A DNA stretch of 64,000 nucleotides from JAJEFO01 sp965209045 (GCA_965209045.1 CBDBPW010000003.1:1612001-1676000), one strand, 5' to 3'. Counted from the first letter of the stretch, positions 14,109 to 23,351 are shown. The notes: generated from the letters alone by a model not told the origin. Translations and numbers: made by a program.

Positions 14109-14264
14109 AGACCGTCGACGACGGCTTTCCTGCCACATTGGCGAAAAATCACGATCCTTGGCCTCTGCGCCGGCTGTTGCCTTCTCGAACTGTACCGGGA
14201 CAGCGCGATTCCGTTCGTTCTGGCATTCGCATTGGCGATCCGTCTGGTGTGCGAATCCTCGTGA
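14109..14264 (+). pseudogene. Decayed tandem copy of the 75-residue membrane protein gene
   Basis: Translated from 14109, this stretch aligns residue for residue with the intact gene at 13744. TTAFLPHWRK matches TPVFRPLWRR, then GLCAGCCLLELYRDS matches GLCFGWSLLELYWNS, and a second hydrophobic segment follows. An in-frame TAG at 14106-14108 cuts the frame from any start, and a possible ATG upstream is in another frame. It ends at TGA 14262-14264. Seen directly: similarity and stop. Inferred: a tandem duplication followed by loss of function. Confidence 0.7.
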
Positions 14265-14388
14265 TGCTTGTTCCGGAAAGATTCAGGGAGAATTCAAGCG
14301 AACCCTTGGAAGAATGACTTTTCCAGCTCCAGCCTCGAACGGAAGATCCGGATGAAGTCTGAAAATGCCTGCTCGTCGGGAACTGGAT

Positions 14389-15156
14389 TCAACCGCCCGG
14401 AGCGGCTCCGGCGAACATCGGGTCTCGGCTTCGCCCCCAGTCCAGGCCCAGGGCACCGACCATGAACTGCAGCAAGGGCGACAGCGCCGCAAAAGTTTCG
14501 GCCACGCGGTCAGGGAAATCGGCGGCACAAACCTGTGCTTCGGTGCAGCTTGCCGCGGCATACAGCGACTTGCGCTTAAGATCTTCAAGGCAAGGATGAT
14601 CGTCCGGGTAGCCGCGCGGGGCCTTCTTCAGGGATTCAGCCGCGCTCAGTCCGCCGAGCACCTCTCCGAAGACGGGCGCCCGCTGGATTGCCTGCCAATG
14701 CCCGGGGTCTTCGACAATTGCGTCGCGGATCCTGTTCAGGACCGGTGTCGGCGGAGTCCAGATCCCCCCTCCAAAGAACACCTCGTCCGGCGCGATGTGC
14801 ACGTAGTAGCCCGGTGCGTGGGCGTCCTTGCCTGCGCGATGCCGGAAATGGCAGCCGACGTTGGTCTTGTAAGGGGTCTTGTCGGCACTGAAGCGGGTGT
14901 CGCGGTAGATGCGAAACAGCGATCCCCCGTTGAGTCGGGTGTCGGCGACGAAGGCGGGCGCGTTCTTCGCCAGCCAGGGCGCCATGGTCTCTATGAAGTC
15001 GATCATTGGCAGCTGCACGGCTTCACGAAACCGCGGCTTGTTGTCGGCGAACCACTCCCTGTTGTTGTTTTCGCGCAGCTCCCGCAGGAAGCGGAACAGC
15101 TCGGGGGCAATCATGTTGGGCACCGTCATGGCTCCGATATGAATTGGCTTGGGCAT
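14389..15156 (-). CDS. DUF2461 family protein
   Basis: A 255-residue soluble protein of the DUF2461 (TIGR02453) family; biochemical role unknown. Recognisable segments are FLRELRENNNREWFADNKPR near the start, RIYRDTRFSADKTPYKTN in the middle and GGGIWTPPTPVLNRIRDAI after it. ATG at 15156 has GGAG eight bases upstream; an internal ATG at 15129 is an alternative. The segment just downstream (14265-14388) could encode a short tail in another frame, but I could not tie it to this protein. Confidence 0.88.
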   Translation of the reverse strand: MPKPIHIGAMTVPNMIAPELFRFLRELRENNNREWFADNKPRFREAVQLPMIDFIETMAPWLAKNAPAFVADTRLNGGSLFRIYRDTRFSADKTPYKTNVGCHFRHRAGKDAHAPGYYVHIAPDEVFFGGGIWTPPTPVLNRIRDAIVEDPGHWQAIQRAPVFGEVLGGLSAAESLKKAPRGYPDDHPCLEDLKRKSLYAAASCTEAQVCAADFPDRVAETFAALSPLLQFMVGALGLDWGRSRDPMFAGAAPGG

Positions 15157-15660
15157 CGCAATTCTCCACGTCGCGCGACGGCCCGCACTTGAGCTACTGC
15201 GGTTCCGTCATAGCTTGCAAGGGCGATCGGCCTGGATTCACGAGCTTCCCGTTCTGCGTGCACTTCCTTCGTGAACATGCCGAAGCTTTCCCGAGGCGCG
15301 GCTTCGTCTGCAGTCGAAAGCGTGGCGGGAGTGACTCCTGTCCGGACTCCGACGCGTCGAACGCCGCCACGAAGCGCCGCGGTGCAGGTGCGGCGATGTC
15401 CGTGGCTGACCGCGCGACCCGCGGACCGCATCCATGGGAGCGGTGCGCGTCCTGCCAGGCGACGGATTCGAGACTTGATGTTCGCATTGAGAACGGCGGT
15501 ACGGCGCGGCCCAAGATGGCGTGTCTCCGCCGTGACGCAAAGACCCGTGCGCAAGGCGCCGTGCCGACGGCCGCCACAGGCACATGTCGTTGCACGGACG
15601 CCGACTTGTTCATGGTGCCTCGGGTCTGCATGCGCCACCCGGCAGAAGATGACGATGCGA
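15157..15660. other. 504-base stretch without a recognisable gene
   Basis: Several overlapping frames of 100-200 codons exist on both strands, as expected in GC-rich DNA, but they are arginine- and proline-rich with no motif and no ribosome site. No tRNA arm or clear terminator was seen. Confidence 0.4.
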
Positions 15661-16272
15661 CTATCCGGTGACCGTCCTTTGGTGTCGACGGGCAAAGTGA
15701 TGCCAGACGCGATAGGCTTGCAGGAACCCCAGCGGCACGAAGTGCACAAGCGCGGGTCCCAGCCCGCCCCAGTCATGAAGTGCGGCCCAGTGCGCGAGCG
15801 TCAGGATGGCAGCGCCATAGACCCAGCGCTGCAGCACCTTCCATCGTGGACCCAACTTGCGAACGCAGTAGTCCATGGAGGTCGCAGCCAGCGGGATGAA
15901 GATGAAGAAGGCTAGCCATCCTGTCCAGATATCCAGTCGCAGCGCCTCCCCGAAGATCCTTGCAAGCGTCCCGGCATCCACCAGGTAGAAGACCGTGTGC
16001 GCGAGCGCATAGCCAAAGGCGGCCACGCCGAAATACCGCCGGTTCCTCTTCAGCCATCTCGGACCACGCCAGTCCTTGAGGATCATCGCGAGCGGTGTTG
16101 CCATTAGCGCGATGATCATGAAACGCGCGGAAAACTCTCCGGTCGGGTGCAGGAGTTCGTGAAACACGCGCGGCGACGGAGATTCGGCAACCTCGGCGAT
16201 CATCCCTGCAGCGGGAAGTGCCAGGAGTGCCCAAAGCCAGTATGGGGAAATGGCAAAAAACAGTCGTGACAT
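15661..16272 (-). CDS. msrQ: MsrQ-like haem-binding membrane subunit (ferric-reductase-like)
   Basis: A 203-residue integral membrane protein with about six helices. MsrQ (YedZ) carries haem and passes electrons from the quinone pool to the periplasmic methionine sulfoxide reductase MsrP. Histidines expected to bind haem are visible in HELLHPTGEF, ALAHTVFYLVD and LAHWAALHDW. ATG at 16272 has AAGGA eight bases upstream; the frame opens eight codons earlier without a site. MsrP is normally next door but is not present in this window, so the partner is elsewhere or lost. Confidence 0.9.
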   Translation of the reverse strand: MSRLFFAISPYWLWALLALPAAGMIAEVAESPSPRVFHELLHPTGEFSARFMIIALMATPLAMILKDWRGPRWLKRNRRYFGVAAFGYALAHTVFYLVDAGTLARIFGEALRLDIWTGWLAFFIFIPLAATSMDYCVRKLGPRWKVLQRWVYGAAILTLAHWAALHDWGGLGPALVHFVPLGFLQAYRVWHHFARRHQRTVTG

Positions 16273-16904
16273 CGGCCTGTCCTTCTCGGGCGGCAATCAA
16301 GCAATATGCGTTATACGTTCCGGGGAACAGGTTCCGTCGATGCCGTGCGCCGGCGCGTTCGGCAGTGGCATCCTGAAGCCGAACGCAGATTCTTGCGCTT
16401 CCAATACTGACTTGCCCCGGACCCCTCGGAGCCAAGGCATCAAAGGACCCAAGTTTCTGAATCCTTGTTCTGGTTCGGATTCACTTGAATCACTCGCCAA
16501 CGAGCGCAACATCTACGTCCCCGCCCGAAAAGGCCCAAGTTGCCGTGGAACGTGCATGGCATGCAGCCGAACATGCAAACGTCGATCAACGCGATGATCC
16601 GACTTGGATTTCGCCTTTTCCGCGCCTCGCGAAGTTCATGCCCGAATCATCGAAACAAGGCACGAGTGTCCTCGGTCCTTGTCCGAGAAATGTTGCGTTT
16701 GTCGCTTGATCGTGAGGGAGTCAAAACGTGCCGGCAAAGGCTCCCTGCGGAATCCGGCGAACGATCGCCTGAGGTGCAGCGAAAACGAGCATGGCTGCCT
16801 TGGCCAACGTAGGGTCGGGCGAGCGTTTGAGCGCCATGCGATCGAAGGCCGGCTTCGTCGCGCACCTGGACCCGCTGGCATCCCAGGCTGGGAAGCGCAT
16901 GGAG
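16273..16904. other. 632-base stretch without an intact gene, holds a dispersed repeat
   Basis: No convincing coding region was found. The middle part (16498-16723) matches a second site at 53442-53677 in inverted orientation. The rest shows no motif, tRNA arm or strong terminator. Confidence 0.5.
16498..16723 (+). repeat. Dispersed repeat, copy A (inverted partner at 53442-53677)
   Basis: About 225 bases align with the reverse complement of 53442-53677, with roughly three quarters or more identical by eye. Shared blocks include ATGCCCGAATCATCGA and CTTGATCGTGAGG. The copies differ by an eight-base gap that would shift any reading frame, and substitutions are spread over codon positions, so it does not look like a conserved protein. 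Neither end carries an obvious inverted repeat. Confidence 0.75.
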
Positions 16905-17810
16905 TCATTGAACCCGTCCGCCTGCATCTCCAGCCCGCATGAGCGCCACTTCGCGTCGCCAGATCAAGAGACCGGACATGGCGATCATCAGCGCACCCAG
17001 CATCGTCCATGCATCCGGCAAGTCGCCAAAGATGACGAAGCCGCCTGCCATCATGTAGATCAGGTAGCTGTATGAATACGGCATCAGGTAGTTTGCCTCG
17101 GCAATCCGGTGCGCGCGGATCAGGAATTCATGCCCGATCCACGCAAACAGGCCGAGCGAGACCATCAGGACAAGATCGAATGCGCTGGCAGGCGCGATCC
17201 AGTAGACCCAGCAGAACGGCAGAAGCGCGACCGTTCCGGTCAGCCCGAGAAGGAACTGCATGATGAGCGGCTTCACGTCACGCGAGAGCTTCCGCGTCAG
17301 GATGGAATAGAGCGCAAGACCGGTCGCGGCCAGGAGCATCAGGAAGGCGGCCGGATCAAGTTCCTCCCCGAAAGGTCGAATGACGGCCAGCACGCCCGCG
17401 AAGCCAAGGGCCACGGCGGCCCAGCGCACGCGGCCGACCCGTTCGCCCAAGAGCGGCCATGAGAGCGCGCAGACGATGATCGGAGCCGAGAACATGATGG
17501 CCGATGCAACCGCCAGCGAAAGGGATTGCAGAGCCACGAAATTGAAGATCGTGGACACGACCAGAAGCGATGCCCTCAAGACAAGGACCGGCAGCAACGG
17601 CCGGGCGGCACCAAGTCCCCGGCCGCGCAGCCCGGCGAGGACGCCGGACGTGATGACGAACTGGATCGCGTAGCGAAAGAACGCCAGCTGGACCGCCACG
17701 TATCCTGCACCCAGGAGCCACTTCGAGGATGTATCCACGACCGCGAACATGAAGTTCGCAAACAGCATCATGAGGACGGCCATTGTGGCGATCGTCGCGA
17801 AACGGGACAT
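16905..17810 (-). CDS. EamA/DMT-family permease
   Basis: A 301-residue protein with about ten hydrophobic helices in two repeated EamA halves (one starting near residue 10, the other near 155). Drug/metabolite transporters of this family export or import small metabolites. It is the last gene of the long minus-strand catabolic cluster, 27 bases after the first PhyH gene, so it may move a pathway intermediate or product. Substrate not readable from sequence. Confidence 0.87.
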   Translation of the reverse strand: MSRFATIATMAVLMMLFANFMFAVVDTSSKWLLGAGYVAVQLAFFRYAIQFVITSGVLAGLRGRGLGAARPLLPVLVLRASLLVVSTIFNFVALQSLSLAVASAIMFSAPIIVCALSWPLLGERVGRVRWAAVALGFAGVLAVIRPFGEELDPAAFLMLLAATGLALYSILTRKLSRDVKPLIMQFLLGLTGTVALLPFCWVYWIAPASAFDLVLMVSLGLFAWIGHEFLIRAHRIAEANYLMPYSYSYLIYMMAGGFVIFGDLPDAWTMLGALMIAMSGLLIWRREVALMRAGDAGGRVQ

Positions 17811-17837
17811 TGTCAGGCAGCGACTCGGGCGGCTCGA

Positions 17838-18737
17838 TCAGCCCTCATCGGTGCCGATGGTCTCGAAGGCGCGATCCTTCATGCTCTTCTGGATCTCGTA
17901 GATCGAGATCGCAACGTTCGGCTGCGGTTGCGGAATGCGGACGGGAATGTCCTCAAGGCGCGGTTCGATCGTCGACGCGCCGCACAGCATTCGGCTGTCG
18001 TAGTCCTCGATGCCGTCCCATTTGGTCATTGATCCCACGATCGGGAACGCATCCGCCGCCATCATCTCGTAGAACAGGAGCCGCCGGGACCTGTCCGAGC
18101 GATTCAGCGCAGAGCCATGAAGGATGCGCCCGTGATGAATCGAGATGGATCCGGCAGGGCCCGTGAGCTGCACGGCATCCTTCAGGTCCATGCCCACCGC
18201 CTCGGGCAGCACGGCGCCGGCGAAGACACCGTCCACATGATGATCGTGAACAGGCCCCGTGTGGCTGCCCGGAAAAACCATCAAGGGGCCGTTCTCTTCC
18301 CCCATGTCGTCGATCAGGACGCCGACCGCGAGGATGTCGTCGTTGGTGTGCGGATAGAACGCATAGTCCTGGTGCCACTCGACGGCGGCGCCAAAGCCGG
18401 CCTCCTTCATGTTCAGCTTGGTCGTGTGCAGCCGAATGTTCGGGCCGATCAGGTCGCGTGCCGGAGCAAGGACGTGATCCGAGTACATGAGATCCCGCAT
18501 GACCTTGGACTGCGTGTGCGGCAGCTTGATCCGTCTCAGGCGCGGTTCGTCCGGCGTATGGCTGTCCTCCAGATCAAGCCTCTCGTCGGACTCGGTCATC
18601 GTGCGTGCAACATCCTCGAAACGTCGGATCTCGTCCCGAATGGCCATGATGATGCCGGGCGGCACCCTGTGCTCCAGCACGAGATAGCCGTTCTCGGCGT
18701 AAAACGCCTCCTGATCCCCTGTCAGGACTTCAGCCAT
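17838..18737 (-). CDS. PhyH-family Fe(II)/2-oxoglutarate dioxygenase (first of two)
   Basis: A 299-residue enzyme of the phytanoyl-CoA dioxygenase family, which uses Fe(II), O2 and 2-oxoglutarate to hydroxylate or demethylate substrates. The iron site is visible as His122-x-Asp124 in WHQDYAFYPH and a distal histidine His207 in GRILHGSALNRS. Arginines after it are suitable for 2-oxoglutarate binding. Start chosen at ATG 18737, one base after the stop of the sister gene; the longer frame extends into that gene. It sits between a second PhyH enzyme and an EamA permease in the TRAP/dehydratase cluster, so its substrate is probably the transported compound or a derivative. Confidence 0.9.
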   Translation of the reverse strand: MAEVLTGDQEAFYAENGYLVLEHRVPPGIIMAIRDEIRRFEDVARTMTESDERLDLEDSHTPDEPRLRRIKLPHTQSKVMRDLMYSDHVLAPARDLIGPNIRLHTTKLNMKEAGFGAAVEWHQDYAFYPHTNDDILAVGVLIDDMGEENGPLMVFPGSHTGPVHDHHVDGVFAGAVLPEAVGMDLKDAVQLTGPAGSISIHHGRILHGSALNRSDRSRRLLFYEMMAADAFPIVGSMTKWDGIEDYDSRMLCGASTIEPRLEDIPVRIPQPQPNVAISIYEIQKSMKDRAFETIGTDEG

Positions 18738-18738
18738 C

Positions 18739-19683
18739 TCAGGCGCAATGGGGACTGGATTCGTCCCACCTGTGTTGCGCGACATGCGGTGAATTGGCGA
18801 GACGGCGCCGAGCCTCCTCCCACATCGCATTCCAGACCCGCCAATCCTTCAACTCGCTCGCGGGATTGCCCCGGGACCGCGCGACGAATTCAGGAAAATG
18901 GCTGCGGCCCGTCGGTTGGCCCGTGACGCTGTAGCGAAGATCGAATGACCAGCGATACCCGTCCGACTCGTTGGCCAGGGAGGCGTGTGGCGTCATCGGA
19001 TGGAAGATCACCGCGCCCCCTGCCTTGACCGGAACCGGCATCGACGTCTTGGGAACGTACGGGCCCGCAAGCGCCGTCTGGACCCTTGGGCAATGCGGCA
19101 TCATCTCGTCGTACCGTTCCGCCGCCACCTTCAGGCAGCCGTTCTCGACGGTCGCGTCCGTAATGGCCAGCCAGACCGTGACGAATTCGGTCTGGTCAGC
19201 TTCCGGCAACGTGACGCCCTGGTCCTGGTGCCAGTCTGTCGAAACGACATGGGCCCGGATTTCATCCTTCGCCACGGCCCGTTCCGGCGGCTTGATGCGA
19301 ACATGCTGGATTGGATTCGAGGTGATCTCGGGCCCGATCAGCGTCTCGACTGCGTCGAGAATGTTGCAGTCCGTGACCATGTCGAACACGGCAGGCCCGA
19401 AGTGAAACGGCGTCTCCTCGGTGATGCCTGCAAACGGCAGGCTGATGTCGAAAGGCTGGTACCAGTCGAATCCGCCGCGATACGCCACGTCAAGCTTGTC
19501 CCAGAAGTCCATGCCGGGACGCGGAGCATCCACGAGTCCTTTCATGTGCCACTGGTTGAAGAGACGGTCCATGAGCACCGCATATTCGTCTCGGACATTC
19601 CCGAGAACGTGGTCGTCCACAAGACCTTCGACAACAAGGTACCCTTGCCGCCAAAACGAATCGACATCCTGTCTGGAGAGCAT
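18739..19683 (-). CDS. PhyH-family Fe(II)/2-oxoglutarate dioxygenase (second of two)
   Basis: A 314-residue PhyH-type dioxygenase, only distantly similar to its neighbour. The iron ligands are His152-x-Asp154 in TDWHQDQGV and the distal His233 in HPMTPHASLANES, with a basic residue nearby for 2-oxoglutarate. ATG at 19683 has GGAGG six bases upstream. The much longer open frame overlaps the TRAP permease gene antisense-like in another frame and was rejected. The stop lies one base before the start of the other PhyH gene, implying coupled translation and perhaps consecutive oxidations or a heteromeric enzyme. Confidence 0.9.
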   Translation of the reverse strand: MLSRQDVDSFWRQGYLVVEGLVDDHVLGNVRDEYAVLMDRLFNQWHMKGLVDAPRPGMDFWDKLDVAYRGGFDWYQPFDISLPFAGITEETPFHFGPAVFDMVTDCNILDAVETLIGPEITSNPIQHVRIKPPERAVAKDEIRAHVVSTDWHQDQGVTLPEADQTEFVTVWLAITDATVENGCLKVAAERYDEMMPHCPRVQTALAGPYVPKTSMPVPVKAGGAVIFHPMTPHASLANESDGYRWSFDLRYSVTGQPTGRSHFPEFVARSRGNPASELKDWRVWNAMWEEARRRLANSPHVAQHRWDESSPHCA

Positions 19684-19697
19684 CCGGTCCTCCCGAT

Positions 19698-21323
19698 CTA
19701 CAAGAGCACCGTGACGATGCTCGGCCAGATGAGCAGCACCGACAGGGCCAGAAGCTGCACGCAGATGAACGGCAGGAAGCCCCGGAAGATGTCTGTCAGC
19801 GAAATGTGCGGCGGCGCCACGGACTTCAGGTAGAAAGCTGCCGGCCCGAATGGCGGCGACAGGAAGCTGACCTGCATGTTCATGCAGAACAGCACGCCGA
19901 ACCAGATCGAGACGTAATGCGGTTCCAGCTGGCCAATGAAGCCGATCTCCTCGATCGGCAGCTTCTTCACGATCGGCAGGAAGACCGGGATGATCAGCAA
20001 CACGATGCCGACCCAGTCCATGAACGCCCCCATGAAGAGCAGGATCACCATCATGCTGAGCAGCACAAGCATCGTCGGCATCTCGCTTCCGACGATGATG
20101 TTCGCGATGTAGCTCGGACCGCCCGCCAGGGTGTATGAGCCCGCCAGTGCCGCGGCCCCGATTGTGACCCAGATGATCGTGCCGGTCGAGCGCAGTGTCC
20201 GCATCAGGCTGTCCCAGACCAGGCCCACCGAGGCCTCGCCCCGGAGCGCCGCAATGATGAACACCGCGAGAGCGCCCATTCCCGCAGCTTCGGTGATGCC
20301 GGTCACCCCGCCATAAATCGAGCCCAGGACGACCCCGATGACCGTGAAGGGAGGCACAAGGCCCTTGCCGTGCTCCCATGCCTTGGCGCTGCGTTCGCGC
20401 CCGAACACGAACAGGGCGAGGACGATGCCGATCGCGACCGCTGCCGCAACATACGGGATGTGGTGCGGCATGCCCCAGGCGATCGGGTCCTCGCCCGCTT
20501 CCAGGACGTTTTGGCCTGTGACCGTGAAGTAGAGAACTCGCAGGAGCAGGAGACTCGCAAATCCGGCCAGCAGGATCGACAGGAAAGCGCCGAACATGGC
20601 AAGTTTCTGGAGGCCCGGAACGTCGTCCCCGCGCGGCTCCGGCAATGGCGCCAATGTCGGGTTCAGGTTCACGCGCACCAGGATGTAGATGATGATGAAG
20701 CTCGCCAGCATGAAGCCGGGCACGAAGGCCCCGGTGAACAGGGACTTGATCGATGTCTCGGTGATCAGCCCGTAGATGATCAGCACGATCGACGGCGGAA
20801 TCATCGTGCCGAGGCTGCCGCTCGCGCAGATCGTTCCGATCGCCAGGTTCTGGTTGTATCCAAGCCGCAGCATTTGCGGGAGCGCAATGAGGCCAAGAAG
20901 GACGACCTCACCGCCGATGATCCCCGACATGGCGGCCATGATGACCGCCATGAGCGAGGTCACGACCGCGATGCCGCCGCGCACCTGCGAGAGCCAGTAG
21001 TCGAGAGAGTCATACATCGCCTTGGCAATGCCAGAACGCTCCAGAAGAGCCGCCATGAAGATGAACAGCGGCACCGACAGCAGGACGTATTCCGTCATCA
21101 AGTCGAAGATCTTCTGGGTCAGGATGTACAGCGGCCCGGTGCCGGGATTCTTCGTCAGAAGCCCTTCGCCGAAACTGAACGGGTTCGTCAGCAGCGCCGG
21201 CTCGAACTTCATGACGAGCACGAGCGCCGCCAGGCTGGCCGACGCGAGACCGAGCGGCATCCCTATGGCGAGAAGGACGATGAGGCCCAGGACCAGGACC
21301 AGCGAAATTGTTCCGACATCCAT
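19698..21323 (-). CDS. dctM: TRAP transporter large permease (DctM)
   Basis: A 541-residue DctM subunit, the Na+-coupled membrane channel of a TRAP transporter. At least twelve hydrophobic helices are seen. Typical segments include GLASASLAALVL, the GGEVVLLGLIALPQMLRLGYN loop, GSLGTMIPPSIVLIIYGL and MGAFMDWVGIVLLIIPVFLP. It is longer than the common 425-residue form, with extra central helices, as in the large DctM subgroup paired with long DctQ proteins. The start overlaps the dctQ stop by one base. Confidence 0.93.
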   Translation of the reverse strand: MDVGTISLVLVLGLIVLLAIGMPLGLASASLAALVLVMKFEPALLTNPFSFGEGLLTKNPGTGPLYILTQKIFDLMTEYVLLSVPLFIFMAALLERSGIAKAMYDSLDYWLSQVRGGIAVVTSLMAVIMAAMSGIIGGEVVLLGLIALPQMLRLGYNQNLAIGTICASGSLGTMIPPSIVLIIYGLITETSIKSLFTGAFVPGFMLASFIIIYILVRVNLNPTLAPLPEPRGDDVPGLQKLAMFGAFLSILLAGFASLLLLRVLYFTVTGQNVLEAGEDPIAWGMPHHIPYVAAAVAIGIVLALFVFGRERSAKAWEHGKGLVPPFTVIGVVLGSIYGGVTGITEAAGMGALAVFIIAALRGEASVGLVWDSLMRTLRSTGTIIWVTIGAAALAGSYTLAGGPSYIANIIVGSEMPTMLVLLSMMVILLFMGAFMDWVGIVLLIIPVFLPIVKKLPIEEIGFIGQLEPHYVSIWFGVLFCMNMQVSFLSPPFGPAAFYLKSVAPPHISLTDIFRGFLPFICVQLLALSVLLIWPSIVTVLL

Positions 21324-22171
21324 CAGTCGTCTCCTACCGCGCGCTTGATCGCTTCAAGTTCGTCTTCGTCGATGTCATCGGCCGCCGTGTGCACCTCGGG
21401 CTCAAGGTTCCAGTCCGAAATCACGTTCAGCACGGCCTGGATGGCCACCAGCACGATGATGACCAGGACCGCCGGCTGGATTGTCGCCGGAATCGGGGGA
21501 TCGAACGCCGTGCCGAACATCTCCCACTTGTAGAACTTGACCAGGAACACCTGCTTGTAGCTGCCGTAGACCAGGAAGAACGCAAACAGCACGAAGAGTG
21601 CCGTCCAGATCACGTCGAACGCACGCTGAATCGGTCGGGACACGGCGTCATAGAGCAGGAAAATGCGGATATGGCTGCGCTGCTGCATGCCGTAGAAGCC
21701 CGAGCAGAGAAACACGAACCCGCCGATCCAGAGCGTTAGCTCGTTGGCCCACAATGTCGGCGCCTCAAGCGCATAGCGAAGAAACACCTCGTAGAGCATA
21801 ACGGATGTCATCGAGATGATCAGCATCATGGTCACGCGCCCGAAGAAGAGCGCGACGCGATCAATCGGCTTCCAGTGCTGGAACTCCATGTGCGCCACCC
21901 TTACGCCCAACATGCCGATCACGAGGAACACGGGGATGAGCGCAAGCGCCAGCCAGTCGACGATGTCGGCCACGCCGCCGAACAGGCCGGGAAGCCAAGG
22001 CGTCACGTCCTTTGTTTGGTGAATTGCCGTGACCTGCGACAGCGTCGAAGGGTTCTCGTGCGGCACCAGCGTGAGGATATACGCCGGGATGTGCCAGATG
22101 GCCCAGCTCGCGCAAACAACAAAGCAGAACGGTATCAACCATTCCATCAAGCTTCCTGTCTGGTCTTTCAC
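21323..22171 (-). CDS. dctQ: TRAP transporter small permease (DctQ), long form
   Basis: A 282-residue small TRAP subunit. The usual four-helix DctQ core lies in the C-terminal two thirds (GRVTMMLIISMTSVMLYEVFLRY, then ANELTLWIGGFVFLCSGFY, then further helices). Two extra N-terminal helices and a loop precede it. GTG at 22171 has GGGGAGG five bases upstream; an ATG eight codons later (22147) is an alternative. The C-terminal acidic tail ends one base into dctM. Confidence 0.88.
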   Translation of the reverse strand: MKDQTGSLMEWLIPFCFVVCASWAIWHIPAYILTLVPHENPSTLSQVTAIHQTKDVTPWLPGLFGGVADIVDWLALALIPVFLVIGMLGVRVAHMEFQHWKPIDRVALFFGRVTMMLIISMTSVMLYEVFLRYALEAPTLWANELTLWIGGFVFLCSGFYGMQQRSHIRIFLLYDAVSRPIQRAFDVIWTALFVLFAFFLVYGSYKQVFLVKFYKWEMFGTAFDPPIPATIQPAVLVIIVLVAIQAVLNVISDWNLEPEVHTAADDIDEDELEAIKRAVGDD

Positions 22172-22184
22172 GACTTCCTCCCCT

Positions 22185-23351
22185 TCAAGCGATCTTGTAT
22201 TTCTTGATGAATGCCTGATCGGGCATGACACCCAAACCCGGTCCGGACGGGATTGCAACCCTTCCGCCGTTCCTCTTGACCTGGCCCTGGACATCAAGCG
22301 GATCGGTCAGGAGACTGTCACGGAAGACGTTCTCGGTGGTGTCGAACTCAAGCATCGGTTCCCAAGGGTTCAGGCCTCCTGGCATCGTCGGCATTGCGGC
22401 CAGTAGATGCAGGTTGGCCGCAACGGCGATCGCCGATCCCCAGACGTGATTGACGACCGGGATGTGATGCGCGTGGCAGAGCGCGAGAACCCGAAGATAC
22501 TCGCTGACGCCGCCAAGTGCGCAGACCTCGGGCTGCGCGATGTCAAGGCCCCTGTTCTCCAGGGCTGCTCGCCAGCCCCAACGGTTGAATTCCGTTTCCC
22601 CGCCGGCAATGTTGACCTTGAGGCCGGCACGCAGCTCGCGGTAACCATCCAGGTCTTCCGGCGCCACGGGTTCCTCGAACCAGTAGGCGTCGAGCTCTTC
22701 CAGCGCGTGGCCCACATGGAAGGCATCGCTGGTCGTGTAGCAGTGGTTCGCATCCACCATGAAGCGAAAGTCGGGACCGACCCCCTCGCGCACGGCTTCC
22801 GCAAGACGAATGTCACTCTCTGGCCCAAGACCCACCTTCATCTTGGCCGCAACGAATCCCGCAGCCTTGATTGCAGCAGCCTCGTCCCGGAATCGCGCGG
22901 CCAGATCGGACGCCGGCTCGGGCCGCAACATCATGCCGTAGCCATAGGCGGGCACGTTCTTCCTGTGGGCGCCTCCGATCAGCTTGTGCAGGGGCAGTCC
23001 CGCCACCTTGCCGGAGATGTCCCATAGCGCGATGTCTACGCCCGAAAGGGCCTGCAGCGGCATTCCCTTCTGCCCATGATCGCGAAGGAGGTTATAGACC
23101 CTGTGCCAGATCGCGTCGCGGTCAAGCGGGTCGGAACCAAGGACCATCGGCCGTATCACGTCTTCCACGATGCCCTTGTTCGCAAGCGCCACCGCGCCCG
23201 GACCGAAACACTCGCCCCAGCCGCTGACGCCTTCGTCGGTCTCGACTTCGACGAGGTGCGCCGTGCGCCTGGAATAGTATTGCTGCGAATACCCGAGCAC
23301 CTCAGGCATGTCGCAAGACAGGACGTGGCTCGAGATGCGGGTGATCTTCAT
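22185..23351 (-). CDS. Enolase-superfamily (mandelate racemase/muconate lactonizing) sugar-acid dehydratase
   Basis: A 388-residue enzyme of the mandelate-racemase subgroup, which abstracts the alpha proton of a carboxylate and usually dehydrates an aldonic or aldaric acid to a 2-keto-3-deoxy acid. Catalytic features are Lys170-x-Lys172, metal ligands Asp200 (MVDANHCY), Glu226 (WFEEPV) and Glu252 (GGETEF), and the Asp270/His302 dyad (VNHVWGS). ATG at 23351 is chosen by alignment of the N-terminus. It lies between the TRAP binding protein and TRAP permeases, so the imported compound is probably its substrate or is closely related. Exact specificity unknown. Confidence 0.9.
   Translation of the reverse strand: MKITRISSHVLSCDMPEVLGYSQQYYSRRTAHLVEVETDEGVSGWGECFGPGAVALANKGIVEDVIRPMVLGSDPLDRDAIWHRVYNLLRDHGQKGMPLQALSGVDIALWDISGKVAGLPLHKLIGGAHRKNVPAYGYGMMLRPEPASDLAARFRDEAAAIKAAGFVAAKMKVGLGPESDIRLAEAVREGVGPDFRFMVDANHCYTTSDAFHVGHALEELDAYWFEEPVAPEDLDGYRELRAGLKVNIAGGETEFNRWGWRAALENRGLDIAQPEVCALGGVSEYLRVLALCHAHHIPVVNHVWGSAIAVAANLHLLAAMPTMPGGLNPWEPMLEFDTTENVFRDSLLTDPLDVQGQVKRNGGRVAIPSGPGLGVMPDQAFIKKYKIA

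Noticed and set aside
15157..15660. Possible extra gene upstream of the DUF2461 gene
   Set aside because: Frames on both strands of similar length, no ribosome site, no recognisable segment.
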